In this document: positions 16,999 through 26,120 of the stretch, in pieces | Numbering within the stretch: the first letter of the stretch is position 1 | Layout: every line of letters begins with the position of its first letter | NCBI RefSeq assembly: GCF_001870435.1 | Contig: NZ_MDDR01000057.1 | Location: 248,001 to 312,000 of the forward strand | Direction of reading: 5' to 3' | Length of the DNA stretch: 64,000 bases | Source of the DNA: Pseudomonas costantinii | Lineage (GTDB): Bacteria; Pseudomonadota; Gammaproteobacteria; Pseudomonadales; Pseudomonadaceae | The notes under the pieces: generated by a model | Seen by the model: the letters and a program-made list of their open reading frames with translations, nothing else | Database searches by the model: none | Told to the model about the DNA's origin: nothing | Position numbers and translations under genes: made by a program

Positions 16999-18291
16999 AT
17001 GAATACCCTTGCCCAACTCAAGGCTGGCCAATTGGCCGGCATCACGCGCCTGGACCTGTCCTGCGGGCTGACCGAATTCCCCCGGGAAATCTTCGAACTG
17101 GCCGACTCCCTGGAAATTCTCAACCTCAGCGGTAATGCCCTGAGCAGTCTGCCCGACGATCTGCACCGCCTGCCGCACTTGCGCGTGCTGTTCTGCTCAG
17201 ACAACGCCTTTACTGAGTTGCCGGAATGCCTGGGCCAGTGCGCGAAACTGAGCATGATCGGCTTCAAGGCGAACAAGATCAGCCGCGTGCCCGCCGCCGC
17301 CCTGCCGCCACTGCTGCGCTGGTTGATCCTCACCGATAACTGCATCAGCCAATTACCCAGCGAGTTGGGCGAGCGGCCGTTGTTGCAAAAACTGATGCTG
17401 GCCGGCAACCACTTGGCGCACTTGCCGCAAAGCCTGGCCCAGTGCAAGAACCTGGAGCTGATCCGCATCGCCTCCAACCGTCTGACGCAACTGCCGGAAT
17501 GGCTGTTGGCCCTGCCGAGCCTGACCTGGTTGGCTTACGCCGGTAACCCGGTGGAAATGGCGGTGGACATGACCGGTGATGACGCGACGCCGGATATTCA
17601 TTGGTCGGAACTGGAGTTGGCCGAGGTACTCGGCGAAGGCGCTTCCGGCATCATTCGCAAGGCGTTGTGGAAGCCGCAGGCCTTGCCCGTCGCGGTCAAA
17701 CTGTACAAAGGCACCATCACCAGCGACGGCTCACCGCTGCATGAAATGCAGGCCTGCATCGCCGCCGGGCTGCACCCGAACCTGATCAAGGTGGAAGGTC
17801 GCGTCGTGGGTCACCCCGATGACCAAGCCGCACTGGTAATGGACCTGATCGACCCGAGCTACCGCAACCTCGCGGCCTTGCCGAGCCTGGCGTCCTGCAC
17901 CCGGGATATCTACGAGCCCACCACACGCTTCAGCGTTGAGGTGGCGTTGCGCATGGCGCGGGGCATCGCGTCGGTGGCCGCGCACTTGCACCGACACGGC
18001 ATCACCCATGGCGACTTGTACGGCCACAATATTCTGTGGAATGCGGCGGGCGACTGTTTGCTCGGGGATTTTGGTGCGGCGTCGTTCCATGCCACGGCGG
18101 ACACCTTGGAGACCAGGGCTCTGCAGCGTATTGAAGTGCGGGCGTTTGGCGTGTTGCTGGGGGAGTTGTTGGAGCGGGTTGACGGGGTGAACGATGAGGC
18201 ATTGGTAGCGTTGCAGGAACGCTGCTGTCAGCCCGATGTGTTGGCCCGACCAAGTTTTGAGGAAATCGAAACGCTGCTTAACTTTGGCTGA
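16999..18291 (+). CDS. leucine-rich-repeat protein with C-terminal Ser/Thr-kinase-like domain
   Basis: A 430-residue protein with no signal peptide. Residues about 15-185 form roughly seven leucine-rich repeats (for example LEILNLSGNALSSLPDDL, LLQKLMLAGNHLAHLPQSL). Residues about 205-430 form a kinase domain with glycine loop GEGASG, VAVK (Lys234), catalytic loop HGDLYGHNIL (Asp339, Asn344, with Gly in place of the usual Arg of HRD) and DFG (Asp357). The key residues for phosphotransfer are present. The target is unknown. It starts 39 nt after the ATPase gene and is probably cotranscribed. The ATG at 16999 is preferred over GTG at 16984. Confidence 0.85.
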   Translation: MNTLAQLKAGQLAGITRLDLSCGLTEFPREIFELADSLEILNLSGNALSSLPDDLHRLPHLRVLFCSDNAFTELPECLGQCAKLSMIGFKANKISRVPAAALPPLLRWLILTDNCISQLPSELGERPLLQKLMLAGNHLAHLPQSLAQCKNLELIRIASNRLTQLPEWLLALPSLTWLAYAGNPVEMAVDMTGDDATPDIHWSELELAEVLGEGASGIIRKALWKPQALPVAVKLYKGTITSDGSPLHEMQACIAAGLHPNLIKVEGRVVGHPDDQAALVMDLIDPSYRNLAALPSLASCTRDIYEPTTRFSVEVALRMARGIASVAAHLHRHGITHGDLYGHNILWNAAGDCLLGDFGAASFHATADTLETRALQRIEVRAFGVLLGELLERVDGVNDEALVALQERCCQPDVLARPSFEEIETLLNFG

Positions 18292-18305
18292 AACCCAATC
18301 CAAAC

Positions 18306-18515
18306 GTGGGAGTTGGCTTGCCCTGCGACAGTGGTGTGTCAGTCGATGTATTCATGACTGATGTACCCCCATTGCAGCATAGGTATCTACACATCTTTTT
18401 TATGGCTTGGGTTTTATGGTTGTCGCTGGTGTGCTGAGTACATATCCGTTATTGGGTAACGGATATGTACTGATATCTACCTAAAGAAAATGGCCAACCC
18501 CAAGCCAGCTCCCAC
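18306..18515. repeat. inverted REP-like pair flanking a palindrome
   Basis: GTGGGAGTTGGCTTG (18306-18320) and CAAGCCAGCTCCCAC (18501-18515) are inverted with one mismatch. The sequence is the REP type that is abundant in P. fluorescens genomes. The 180 bp between hold no gene but contain a perfect 14-bp inverted repeat at 18438-18470. It lies between the convergent ends of the LRR-kinase and yebC-like genes. Confidence 0.7.
18438..18470. repeat. perfect 14-bp inverted repeat (hairpin)
   Basis: GTACATATCCGTTA (18438-18451) and TAACGGATATGTAC (18457-18470) are perfect complements around the 5-nt loop TTGGG. No T-tract follows, so it is not a standard terminator. It may be a remnant of a small repetitive element common in Pseudomonas (inference). 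Confidence 0.7.
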
Positions 18516-18530
18516 ATTCTCTACAGACGT

Positions 18531-19238
18531 TTAGCCAGCCAAACCGACGAACATATCCTGCACATCGTCATGGTTGTCCAAACCTTCAAGGAACGCTTCG
18601 ACTTCAGCCATCTGCTCATCGGTCAACCCGCTGACCGGGTTCTTCGCGATATACCCCAGCTTGGCCGACAACACAGTGAAACCCTGCTCCGGCAAGGCTT
18701 TCTGTACCGCGTCGAGGTCGGTGGTCTCGGTGATAAACAGGGTGCTGCCTTCTTCTTCACCGTCTTCGAAATCCTGGGCACCGGCTTCAATCGCAGCCAT
18801 TTCAGGATCAGCATCCGGGGTATCCGGCGAAGCTTCGATCAGGCCAACGTGGTTGAAGTCCCAGGCCACAGAACCGGAAGCCCCCAGTTGCCCCTTGCGA
18901 AATGCCACGCGGATTTCCGCCACGGTACGGTTGATATTGTCGGTCACGCACTCGACGATCAGCGGCACCTGGTGCGGAGCGAACCCTTCGTAGGTCACAC
19001 GGTGGTACTGCACGGTTTCACCCAGCAGACCGGCGCCTTTCTTGATCGCGCGCTCCAGGGTTTCCTTGGGCATCGAAGCCTTTTTGGCCTGTTCCACCAC
19101 CAGACGCAGGTGGGCGTTGGTCGCGATATCGGCACCGTTGCGGGCGGCGATGGTGATTTCTTTCACCAGCTTGCCGAAGATCTTGCCCTTGGCATTGGAT
19201 GCCGCTTCTTTATGTTTGACTTTCCACTGTGCGCCCAT
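18531..19238 (-). CDS. YebC/TACO1-family protein (YeeN type)
   Basis: A 235-residue protein of the YebC/PmpR family, starting MGAQWKVKHKEAASNAKGKI and containing NAHLRLVVEQAKKASMPKETLERAIKK, RYEGF-like TYEGFAPHQVPLIVECVTDN and NRTVAEIR. The N-terminus resembles E. coli YeeN more than YebC proper. Family members have been described as DNA-binding transcriptional regulators and, more recently, as factors that relieve ribosome stalling. It is a single-gene unit, and the start has no competing candidate. Confidence 0.88.
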   Translation of the reverse strand: MGAQWKVKHKEAASNAKGKIFGKLVKEITIAARNGADIATNAHLRLVVEQAKKASMPKETLERAIKKGAGLLGETVQYHRVTYEGFAPHQVPLIVECVTDNINRTVAEIRVAFRKGQLGASGSVAWDFNHVGLIEASPDTPDADPEMAAIEAGAQDFEDGEEEGSTLFITETTDLDAVQKALPEQGFTVLSAKLGYIAKNPVSGLTDEQMAEVEAFLEGLDNHDDVQDMFVGLAG

Positions 19239-19338
19239 GACTCACTCTCTTTTCGTCCATCGCGCCGAAACGTCTACTGGCCGGCGCTTTGGGGGCAGAG
19301 TTTATAGGGCAAAAACCCATCGTTCCACCAAAAAACCG

Positions 19339-20196
19339 TCAAGACGCCAACTCGAAAAACGCCTGGATCAGCCGCAGCGACCGACGTCGCTCCATGCAAC
19401 CCAGCACGTGCTGATTGGCCAGCCCATCACCCTGGATCGGAATCGCCCGTACCCGAGGATCAGGGCTGACCTCCATTGACGAGACCACGCCCACCCCCAG
19501 TTCAGCGGCGACGGCTTCGGTCACTGCTTCACGACTGTCCAGTTCCAGCAGCACTTTGGGCTGCACACCGGCGACTGAGCAGGCGTCATCGAAGGTGCGG
19601 CGAGTGATGGAACCCGGCTCGCGCAGCACCATGATCACCTCGTGCAATTGCGTCAGGCGGATGCCCGCCGGGTCGGCCAACCACGGGTGCCCAGCCGGCA
19701 CCAGCGCGCAAATCCGCGATTCGCTGAGGGGTTGCAGATGCAAGCCGTTGCGCGGCTCCACCTCGGTGAGCACCGCCACATCCGCATGCTCGGACAACAG
19801 CGCGGCCAGGGTTTCCTGGGCATTGCCCAGACGTAGATTGACGGTAATACCTGGGTAGCGTGCGCGCAGCCTCGCGATCATCGGCATCACCAGATGCGGG
19901 CCGTCCGCCGCCACTTCCAGGCGCCCCGTGAGCAGTTGCCGATTGGCCTCAAGCAAGGCCTGCGCCTCGTCCACCAGCCCAAAGATTGCCCGAGTGATTG
20001 CCGCCAGGCGTGTGCCTTCCTCGGTCAACTCCACTCGCCGAGCCGTACGTCGCAACAATGGGATCTGGTAGTGCTCTTCCAGGGCCTTGATATGCCCGGT
20101 CACCGCCGGCTGGCTGATGAAAAGCCGCGCCGCAGCACGGGTAAAGCTGCCCTCACGAGCCACGGCATCGAATGCGCGCAGTTGGAACAAGTTCAT
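19339..20196 (-). CDS. LysR-family regulator, probably of phnWX
   Basis: A 285-residue LysR regulator with an N-terminal winged HTH (MNLFQLRAFDAVAREGSFTRAAARLF) and an effector-binding domain. It is divergent from phnW, so it probably activates 2-aminoethylphosphonate degradation; Pseudomonas phnWX genes commonly have a LysR neighbour. The frame is open to 20298, but the ATG at 20196 gives the canonical LysR N-terminus. A 7-bp inverted repeat lies immediately before this start. Confidence 0.85.
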   Translation of the reverse strand: MNLFQLRAFDAVAREGSFTRAAARLFISQPAVTGHIKALEEHYQIPLLRRTARRVELTEEGTRLAAITRAIFGLVDEAQALLEANRQLLTGRLEVAADGPHLVMPMIARLRARYPGITVNLRLGNAQETLAALLSEHADVAVLTEVEPRNGLHLQPLSESRICALVPAGHPWLADPAGIRLTQLHEVIMVLREPGSITRRTFDDACSVAGVQPKVLLELDSREAVTEAVAAELGVGVVSSMEVSPDPRVRAIPIQGDGLANQHVLGCMERRRSLRLIQAFFELAS

Positions 20197-20219
20197 AGCT
20201 ATCGGCCTCACTGATAGCT
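20197..20219. promoter_or_regulatory. inverted repeat in the lysR-phnW intergenic region
   Basis: AGCTATC (20197-20203) and GATAGCT (20213-20219) are perfect inverted arms with a 9-bp spacer, abutting the LysR start codon. This placement suits LysR autorepression. Confidence 0.45.
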
Positions 20220-20307
20220 CGCATAACAACAAACAATTTGATTGATGACAAGCCAAACTGCAATTTAGGCGCCGTAGATTCAACCCCATGCCATGCAAGG
20301 ACCTGAG

Positions 20308-21435
20308 ATGACCACCGCCGCGCCGATCCTGCTCACCCCCGGCCCCCTGACCACGTCTGCCCGCACGCGCCAGGCGATGATGGTGGACTGGGGTTCATGG
20401 GATGAACGTTTTAACCAACTGACCGCCAGTGTCTGCGAGCAATTGCTGGCGATCATCAACGGCGCCGACAGCCACCATTGCGTGCCCTTGCAAGGCAGCG
20501 GCACCTTCGCGGTCGAAGCCGCCATCGGCACCCTGGTTCCACGCAGCGGCAAGGTGCTGGTGCTGATCAACGGCGCCTACGGCAAACGCCTGGCGAAAAT
20601 ATGTGAAGTACTCGGCCGCGAGTTCAGCACCTTTGAAACCGCCGAAGATGAACCCACCACGGCTGCCGACGTCGATCGCCTGCTGCACGCTGACCCGGCC
20701 ATCACCCATGTCGCGTTGATTCACTGCGAAACCAGCACCGGCATTCTCAACCCACTGCCGCAAATCGCCCAGGTCGTTAAAAACCACGGCAAGCGCCTGA
20801 TCATCGACGCCATGAGTTCTTTCGGCGCGCTGCCGATCGATGCCCGCAACGTGCCGTTCGACGCGCTGATCGCAGCCTCTGGCAAGTGCCTGGAAGGCGT
20901 GCCGGGAATGGGCTTTATCTTCGCCGAAAAACACGCGCTGGCCACCGCCCAAGGCAACTGCCATTCCTTGGCGATGGACCTGTTCGACCAGCACAACTAC
21001 ATGGCCAAGACCGGCCAATGGCGCTTCACTCCGCCGACCCACGTGGTCGCGGCTTTGCACGAAGCGCTGCTGCAATACGCTGAGGAAGGTGGTTTGCCCG
21101 CGCGCCATCAACGCTACGCCCGCAACTGCCAGGCGCTGTTGGACGGCATGGCTGAACTGGGCCTGCGCAGCTTTCTGCCGGAGGCCATCCAGGCCCCGAT
21201 CATCGTCACCTTCCATGCCCCGCAAGACCCGCGCTACCAGTTCAAGGAGTTCTACGAACGGGTCAAGGCCAAGGGTTTCATTCTGTACCCCGGCAAGTTG
21301 ACCCAGGTCGAGACCTTCCGCGTGGGCTGCATCGGCCATGTCGACGAGGCCGACATGCACGCCGCCGTCGCCGCCATCGCCGAGGTGCTGCACGCCATGG
21401 AAATCACCCTTTCATCTTTCGGATCGCAATCATGA
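20308..21435 (+). CDS. phnW: 2-aminoethylphosphonate--pyruvate transaminase
   Basis: A 375-residue class V aminotransferase. Landmarks are ILLTPGPLTTS at the N-terminus, the cofactor Asp in IIDAMSSFGALP (Asp167) and the PLP Lys in SGKCLEGVPGMGF (Lys193). It converts 2-aminoethylphosphonate and pyruvate to phosphonoacetaldehyde and alanine. An ATG at 20293 is also in frame, but AAGGA (20297-20301) precedes the ATG at 20308 at 6 nt. The stop overlaps phnX by ATGA. Confidence 0.95.
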   Translation: MTTAAPILLTPGPLTTSARTRQAMMVDWGSWDERFNQLTASVCEQLLAIINGADSHHCVPLQGSGTFAVEAAIGTLVPRSGKVLVLINGAYGKRLAKICEVLGREFSTFETAEDEPTTAADVDRLLHADPAITHVALIHCETSTGILNPLPQIAQVVKNHGKRLIIDAMSSFGALPIDARNVPFDALIAASGKCLEGVPGMGFIFAEKHALATAQGNCHSLAMDLFDQHNYMAKTGQWRFTPPTHVVAALHEALLQYAEEGGLPARHQRYARNCQALLDGMAELGLRSFLPEAIQAPIIVTFHAPQDPRYQFKEFYERVKAKGFILYPGKLTQVETFRVGCIGHVDEADMHAAVAAIAEVLHAMEITLSSFGSQS

Positions 21436-22259
21436 ACTATCAAACCCCCAACACCCTGCAGGCTGTCATCCTCGATTGGGCCGGCACCGTGGTCGACTTC
21501 GGCTCCTTCGCCCCCACACAGATTTTTGTCGAAGCCTTCGCCGAGTTCGACGTGCAAGTCTCCATCGACGAAGCCCGTGGCCCGATGGGCATGGGCAAGT
21601 GGGACCACATCCGCACCCTGTGCGATCAACCGCAGGTGGCAGAACGCTACCACCAGGCATTCGGCCGTACGCCGACAGATGATGACGTCACCGCCATCTA
21701 CCAGCGCTTCATGCCGTTGCAGATCGAAAAGATTGCCGAACACTCAGCACTGATCCCCGGCGCCCTCGACACGATCGCGCGACTGCGCCTGCAAGGCATA
21801 AAGATCGGCTCCTGCTCCGGCTACCCCAAGCAAGTGATGGACAAGGTCGTCGCGCTGGCCGCCACCAATGGCTACATCGCCGACCATGTGGTCGCTACCG
21901 ACGAGGTGCCCAACGGCCGACCCTGGCCGGCCCAGGCCCTGGCCAACGTGATTGCCCTGGGCATTGACGATGTGGCGGCGTGCGTGAAGGTCGACGACAC
22001 CGTGCCGGGCATCCTCGAAGGTCGTCGTGCCGGGATGTGGACCGTCGCCCTGACCTGCTCCGGCAACGCGCTGGGCCTGACCTACGAGCAATTCCGTGCC
22101 TTGGACAGCGCCACCCTGGCGACTGAGCGCAAACGCATCGAGGCGATGTTCGAAGGCTCGCGCCCACACTACCTGATCGACACCATCACCGACCTGCCGC
22201 AGGTCATTGCCGATATCAACCGGCGCCTGGCCCGCGGTGAAATGCCACAAAGCCACTGA
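21432..22259 (+). CDS. phnX: phosphonoacetaldehyde hydrolase (phosphonatase)
   Basis: A 275-residue HAD-superfamily enzyme. The nucleophile is Asp15 in VILDWAGTVVDFGS, the Schiff-base Lys is Lys56 in GPMGMGKWDHIR, and KVDDTVPGI is a later HAD motif. It cleaves phosphonoacetaldehyde to acetaldehyde and phosphate, completing the pathway begun by PhnW. It is translationally coupled to phnW. Confidence 0.95.
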   Translation: MNYQTPNTLQAVILDWAGTVVDFGSFAPTQIFVEAFAEFDVQVSIDEARGPMGMGKWDHIRTLCDQPQVAERYHQAFGRTPTDDDVTAIYQRFMPLQIEKIAEHSALIPGALDTIARLRLQGIKIGSCSGYPKQVMDKVVALAATNGYIADHVVATDEVPNGRPWPAQALANVIALGIDDVAACVKVDDTVPGILEGRRAGMWTVALTCSGNALGLTYEQFRALDSATLATERKRIEAMFEGSRPHYLIDTITDLPQVIADINRRLARGEMPQSH

Positions 22260-22373
22260 TGGAGGTCAAAACAACGGCATTTGCGCCAGGCAAACCGCTC
22301 AAAACCGGCATACAGTTAGAGGACTCCGTCGCTAAAGAACGGAGGTTTGCCCTGATGAGTGAGGAAACCAGCG

Positions 22374-22931
22374 ATGCCGTGGAAAAACTCCGATACACGT
22401 TACAGCACCATGTCGATTGCATTGCATTGGGTGATGGTGGTGCTGCTGGCGGTGGTTTACGCCTGCATTGAGTTACGCGGCCAGTTCCCCAAAGGCAGTG
22501 GCGGGCGTACGTTGATCATCGAAATGCACTTCATGTTCGGCCTCACCGTGTTTGTGCTGGTGTGGCTGCGCCTGTTTGCGCGAAGCCTGGGTATGGCGCC
22601 GAAGATCGTACCGGCACCGCCGCAGTGGCAGAACTGGCTGGCGACGCTGATGCACTTCGCGTTGTATGCCCTGATGATCGGTATGCCGATTGCCGGTTGG
22701 CTGATCGTCAGCGCCGAAGGCCATTCGGTAATGTTCTATGGCATTGAGTTGCCGCCGCTGATCGGCGAGAACAAAGCACTGGCCAAGGAGATTGAAGGCT
22801 GGCATGTGCTGTTCGGCAAAGTTGGCTACTGGTTGATCGGGCTGCATGCATTGGCAGCGTTGGTTCACCATTACGTGCTGCGCGACAACACGGCAATGCG
22901 CATGATGCCGGGTAAACGCGCTAACCCTTGA
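22374..22931 (+). CDS. cytochrome b561-family membrane protein
   Basis: A 185-residue four-helix membrane protein with b561 histidines: STMSIALHWVMVVLLAVV, IIEMHFMFGLT, LMHFALYALMIGMPIAGW and IGLHALAALVHHYVLRD. GAGG lies 8 nt before the ATG at 22374. It probably binds haem and exchanges electrons with quinones; its partner is not evident. It is a second member of the family in this window, not linked to a catalase. The 3' end overlaps the next, convergent gene by 11 nt. Confidence 0.87.
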   Translation: MPWKNSDTRYSTMSIALHWVMVVLLAVVYACIELRGQFPKGSGGRTLIIEMHFMFGLTVFVLVWLRLFARSLGMAPKIVPAPPQWQNWLATLMHFALYALMIGMPIAGWLIVSAEGHSVMFYGIELPPLIGENKALAKEIEGWHVLFGKVGYWLIGLHALAALVHHYVLRDNTAMRMMPGKRANP

Positions 22932-23811
22932 ACCCTCGGCGGCCCTGCAGGCCGCCGGTGTGAACGAATATCAGGCGGGTGCCGGGGGCGAAGCGCCCGG
23001 CCTCGATCTGTTGCTTCAAGGCCAGCAACGCTTTGCCCGTGTAAAGCGGCTCCAGCGGCAAACCACAGGCCTGCTCCGCAGTTTCAATAAACGCCAGCAA
23101 TAGCGGATCGACCTTGGCGAAGCCGCCTCGGCTGGCGTCCAGCAGCTCATAACCGGACTGCACAATGGCGCCGATGTTCTGCGCGACACCGTGATCATCC
23201 GGCACCGCCAACGCACCATAGACCGGATGCGCCCCCGCTTCCGCCAGCGCCAAACCGGCCAGGGTCGTGCCGGTTCCCGCCGCCAACCACCACGCGTCGT
23301 AATCGGCCCAGCCCAGGTTGTTCAACTGCTCACGCGCTTGCTCCACCAGCACCCCGCAACCCAATGCACCGGATACTCCACCGCCGCCTTCGGGCACGGG
23401 ATAAAGATGGGGATATTGCTCGCGCCAGGGAGACCAGAACTGCGGCGTATGACGCTCGCGATAGCCGCCATACCCCAGCCAATGCAGTTGCATGCCGAAG
23501 GCTTTAAGGTCGAGGACGGTGGGTGTGTCTTGAGGATGGCCACGCAGCAGGCCGACAGTCGGGAAATCAAAGCGCTTCCCGGCGGCCGCCAGTGCATGCA
23601 GATGATTAGAGTAGGCGCCGCCCAGGCTGATGATCCCACGGGCACCGGCCTGTTGCGCCTGGGTCAGGTGTTCGGTGAGCTTGAACCACTTGTTACCGCT
23701 GATCAGCGGGTCGATACGGTCCAGGCGCAGCACGGCCAACTCGACCCCCTTCAGCCAATCCAGGCGCAAGGGTTCAAGCGGAGCGTGGGGAAGCCAATCG
23801 AAAGGACCCAT
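22921..23811 (-). CDS. PLP-dependent D-cysteine desulfhydrase / ACC-deaminase-like enzyme
   Basis: A 296-residue fold-type II PLP enzyme. The PLP Lys lies in SGNKWFKLTEHL (first Lys), the substrate-binding GGAYSNHLHALA follows, and a glycine-rich phosphate loop is seen in AAGTGTTLAGLALA. The family deaminates or desulfhydrates D-cysteine and related amino acids. True ACC deaminases are longer (about 338 residues), so D-cysteine desulfhydrase-like activity is more likely. It lies downstream of fadH but beyond a terminator. Confidence 0.8.
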   Translation of the reverse strand: MGPFDWLPHAPLEPLRLDWLKGVELAVLRLDRIDPLISGNKWFKLTEHLTQAQQAGARGIISLGGAYSNHLHALAAAGKRFDFPTVGLLRGHPQDTPTVLDLKAFGMQLHWLGYGGYRERHTPQFWSPWREQYPHLYPVPEGGGGVSGALGCGVLVEQAREQLNNLGWADYDAWWLAAGTGTTLAGLALAEAGAHPVYGALAVPDDHGVAQNIGAIVQSGYELLDASRGGFAKVDPLLLAFIETAEQACGLPLEPLYTGKALLALKQQIEAGRFAPGTRLIFVHTGGLQGRRGFKG

Positions 23812-23833
23812 CAGGGTGGTTCTGCATGAAAAA

Positions 23834-23859
23834 CGGGGCGGTAGTCTAACACCGCCCCG
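23834..23859 (-). terminator. fadH terminator
   Basis: CGGGGCGGT (23834-23842) and ACCGCCCCG (23851-23859) form a perfect 9-bp stem. On the minus strand the stem is followed by TTTTT, so it ends fadH transcripts before the D-cysteine desulfhydrase-like gene. Confidence 0.8.
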
Positions 23860-23868
23860 CGTGTCGTC

Positions 23869-25908
23869 TTACAGCTCAGCCGCCAGGCGCGAGCCTTGGT
23901 TGATGGCGCGCTTGGCATCCAGTTCGGCGGCCACATCGGCGCCGCCGATCAGGTGCACGTTCTGCCCTGCGGCGACTAGGCCGTCCTGCAATTCGCGCAG
24001 CGGGTCCTGACCGGCGCAGATGATGATGTTATCTACCGCCAGCACCTTGGGCTCACCCTCGGCGCCGATACGGATATGCAGGCCTTCATCGTCGATTTTC
24101 AGGTATTCGACGCTGTTGAGCATCTGCACCTGCTTGTTCTTCAAGCCTGTGCGGTGGATCCAGCCGGTGGTTTTACCCAGGCCGTCGCCGACTTTGGAGG
24201 CCTTGCGTTGCAGCAGGAATACCTCGCGCGCAGGCGCATGGGGTTGTGGCTTGATCCCGGCCACTCCGCCTCGGGCCTCGAGTTGGGTGTCGATGCCCCA
24301 TTCTTTCCAGAACGCTTCACGGTCCAGGCTGGTGGACACGCCCTCATGTACCAGGAACTCGGAGACGTCGAAACCGATACCGCCGGCGCCGATCACTGCC
24401 ACGCGCTTGCCCACCGGCTTGCGCTCGAGGATCACATCCAGGTAGCTCAGCACTTTGGCGTTCTCGATACCCGGGATTGCCGGGGTACGCGGCGCAATGC
24501 CGGTGGCCAGGATGATCTCGTCATAACCGCCCGCCTTCAATTGCTCGACATCCACCCGAGTGTTGAGGCACAGCTCGACATGGGTGGTCTGCAATTTGCG
24601 TTTGAAGTAGCGCAGGGTTTCGAAAAACTCTTCTTTGCCAGGCACACGCTTGGCGATATTGAACTGGCCACCGATCTCGCTCGCCGAATCGAACAAAGTC
24701 ACTTGATGGCCACGTTCGGCGGCAACGGTTGCCGCCGCCAAACCCGCTGGGCCTGCACCCACCACGGCGATTTTCTTGATCTGTTTAACCGGCAGGTAGT
24801 TGAGCTCGGTCTCGTAGCACGCCCGCGGGTTAACCAGACAGGTGGTCAGCTTGCCACCAAAGGTGTGGTCCAGGCAGGCCTGGTTACAGCCGATGCAGGT
24901 GTTGATTTCATCTGCGCGGCCAGCAGCAGCCTTGTTGACGAACTCCGGGTCGGCCAGGAACGGGCGCGCCATCGAGACCATATCGGCATCGCCTTCTGCC
25001 AGAATCTGCTCGGCAATTTCCGGGGTGTTGATGCGGTTGGTGGTAATCAGTGGAATCTGCACCGCACCGCGCAATTTGGCGGTGACCTTACTGAAAGCAC
25101 CACGCGGTACTTTGGTCGCAATGGTCGGGATACGCGCTTCGTGCCAGCCAATACCGGTGTTGATGATCGTCGCACCCGCCTGCTCGATGGCCTTGGCCAA
25201 CTGCACGATTTCTTCCCAAATACTGCCGCCTTCCACCAGGTCGAGCATCGACAGGCGGAAGATAATGATGAAATTCGGACCCACGGCCTCACGCACTCGG
25301 CGCACGATTTCCACTGCCAGGCGCATGCGGTTTTCAAAGCTGCCGCCCCAACGGTCGGTGCGGTGGTTGGTGTGGGCGGCGAGGAACTGGTTAATGAAGT
25401 AGCCCTCGGAGCCCATGATTTCGACGCCGTCATACTCGGCGACCTGAGCCAGCAACGAGCAGGTGACGAAGTCCTGAATCTGCTTCTCGATGCCCTCTTC
25501 GTCCAACTCCTTAGGCTTGAACGGGTTGATCGGCGCTTGAATCGCGCTCGGTGCAACCTGCTTGGGGCTGTAGGCATAACGCCCGGCGTGGAGGATCTGC
25601 ATGCAGATCTTGCCGCCTGCCTCGTGCACTGCCTGGGTCACGATCTTGTGCTTGCGCGCTTCTTCGTCGGTGGTCAGCTTGGCTGCACCGGCGTACACCC
25701 CGCCTTCATCATTCGGGCCAATGCCGCCGGTAACCATCAGGCCCACACCGCCACGGGCGCGCTCGGCAAAGTAGGCCGCCATACGCTCAAAGCCGCCAGG
25801 CTTTTCTTCAAGGCCGGTGTGCATCGAGCCCATCAGGGTGCGGTTGCGCAAGGTGGTAAAACCCAAGTCCAACGGGGCCAGCAGGTGCGGGTAGGCAGCA
25901 GCGGTCAT
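23869..25908 (-). CDS. fadH: NADPH-dependent 2,4-dienoyl-CoA reductase
   Basis: A 679-residue enzyme with an N-terminal OYE-like FMN TIM barrel (starting LLAPLDLGFTTLRNRTLMGSMHTGLEE), an iron-sulfur Cys cluster (CIGCNQACLDHTF, then TTCLVNPRAC) and C-terminal FAD/NADPH-binding domains (VVGAGPAGLAAATVAAERG, VAVIGAGGIGFDVSEFL). It reduces 2,4-dienoyl-CoA during beta-oxidation of unsaturated fatty acids. The ATG at 25908 has GGAG 8 nt upstream and is preferred over one at 25923. Confidence 0.93.
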   Translation of the reverse strand: MTAAAYPHLLAPLDLGFTTLRNRTLMGSMHTGLEEKPGGFERMAAYFAERARGGVGLMVTGGIGPNDEGGVYAGAAKLTTDEEARKHKIVTQAVHEAGGKICMQILHAGRYAYSPKQVAPSAIQAPINPFKPKELDEEGIEKQIQDFVTCSLLAQVAEYDGVEIMGSEGYFINQFLAAHTNHRTDRWGGSFENRMRLAVEIVRRVREAVGPNFIIIFRLSMLDLVEGGSIWEEIVQLAKAIEQAGATIINTGIGWHEARIPTIATKVPRGAFSKVTAKLRGAVQIPLITTNRINTPEIAEQILAEGDADMVSMARPFLADPEFVNKAAAGRADEINTCIGCNQACLDHTFGGKLTTCLVNPRACYETELNYLPVKQIKKIAVVGAGPAGLAAATVAAERGHQVTLFDSASEIGGQFNIAKRVPGKEEFFETLRYFKRKLQTTHVELCLNTRVDVEQLKAGGYDEIILATGIAPRTPAIPGIENAKVLSYLDVILERKPVGKRVAVIGAGGIGFDVSEFLVHEGVSTSLDREAFWKEWGIDTQLEARGGVAGIKPQPHAPAREVFLLQRKASKVGDGLGKTTGWIHRTGLKNKQVQMLNSVEYLKIDDEGLHIRIGAEGEPKVLAVDNIIICAGQDPLRELQDGLVAAGQNVHLIGGADVAAELDAKRAINQGSRLAAEL

Positions 25909-26120
25909 GGTACAGCTCCACAACGGATCATCACGGGACGTGGAAGGCTCGAATGGCCTGCCATCGGTTTATGTCCCACAGACTAAGAGTCGATGGACTA
26001 CCGCTCAATGACTGAAACTGACAAGTTATTGATCCAAATGCACAGCGCCCCTTGGCAAGCCAAGCCATGGGCCCTACCCTAGTCGGCGAACCCTATACAC
26101 GGTCTGTTGTCTGTTGCCCC

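Noticed and set aside
24076..25986. 636-codon plus-strand open frame
   Set aside because: Antisense of fadH with no recognisable motif and no ribosome-binding site.
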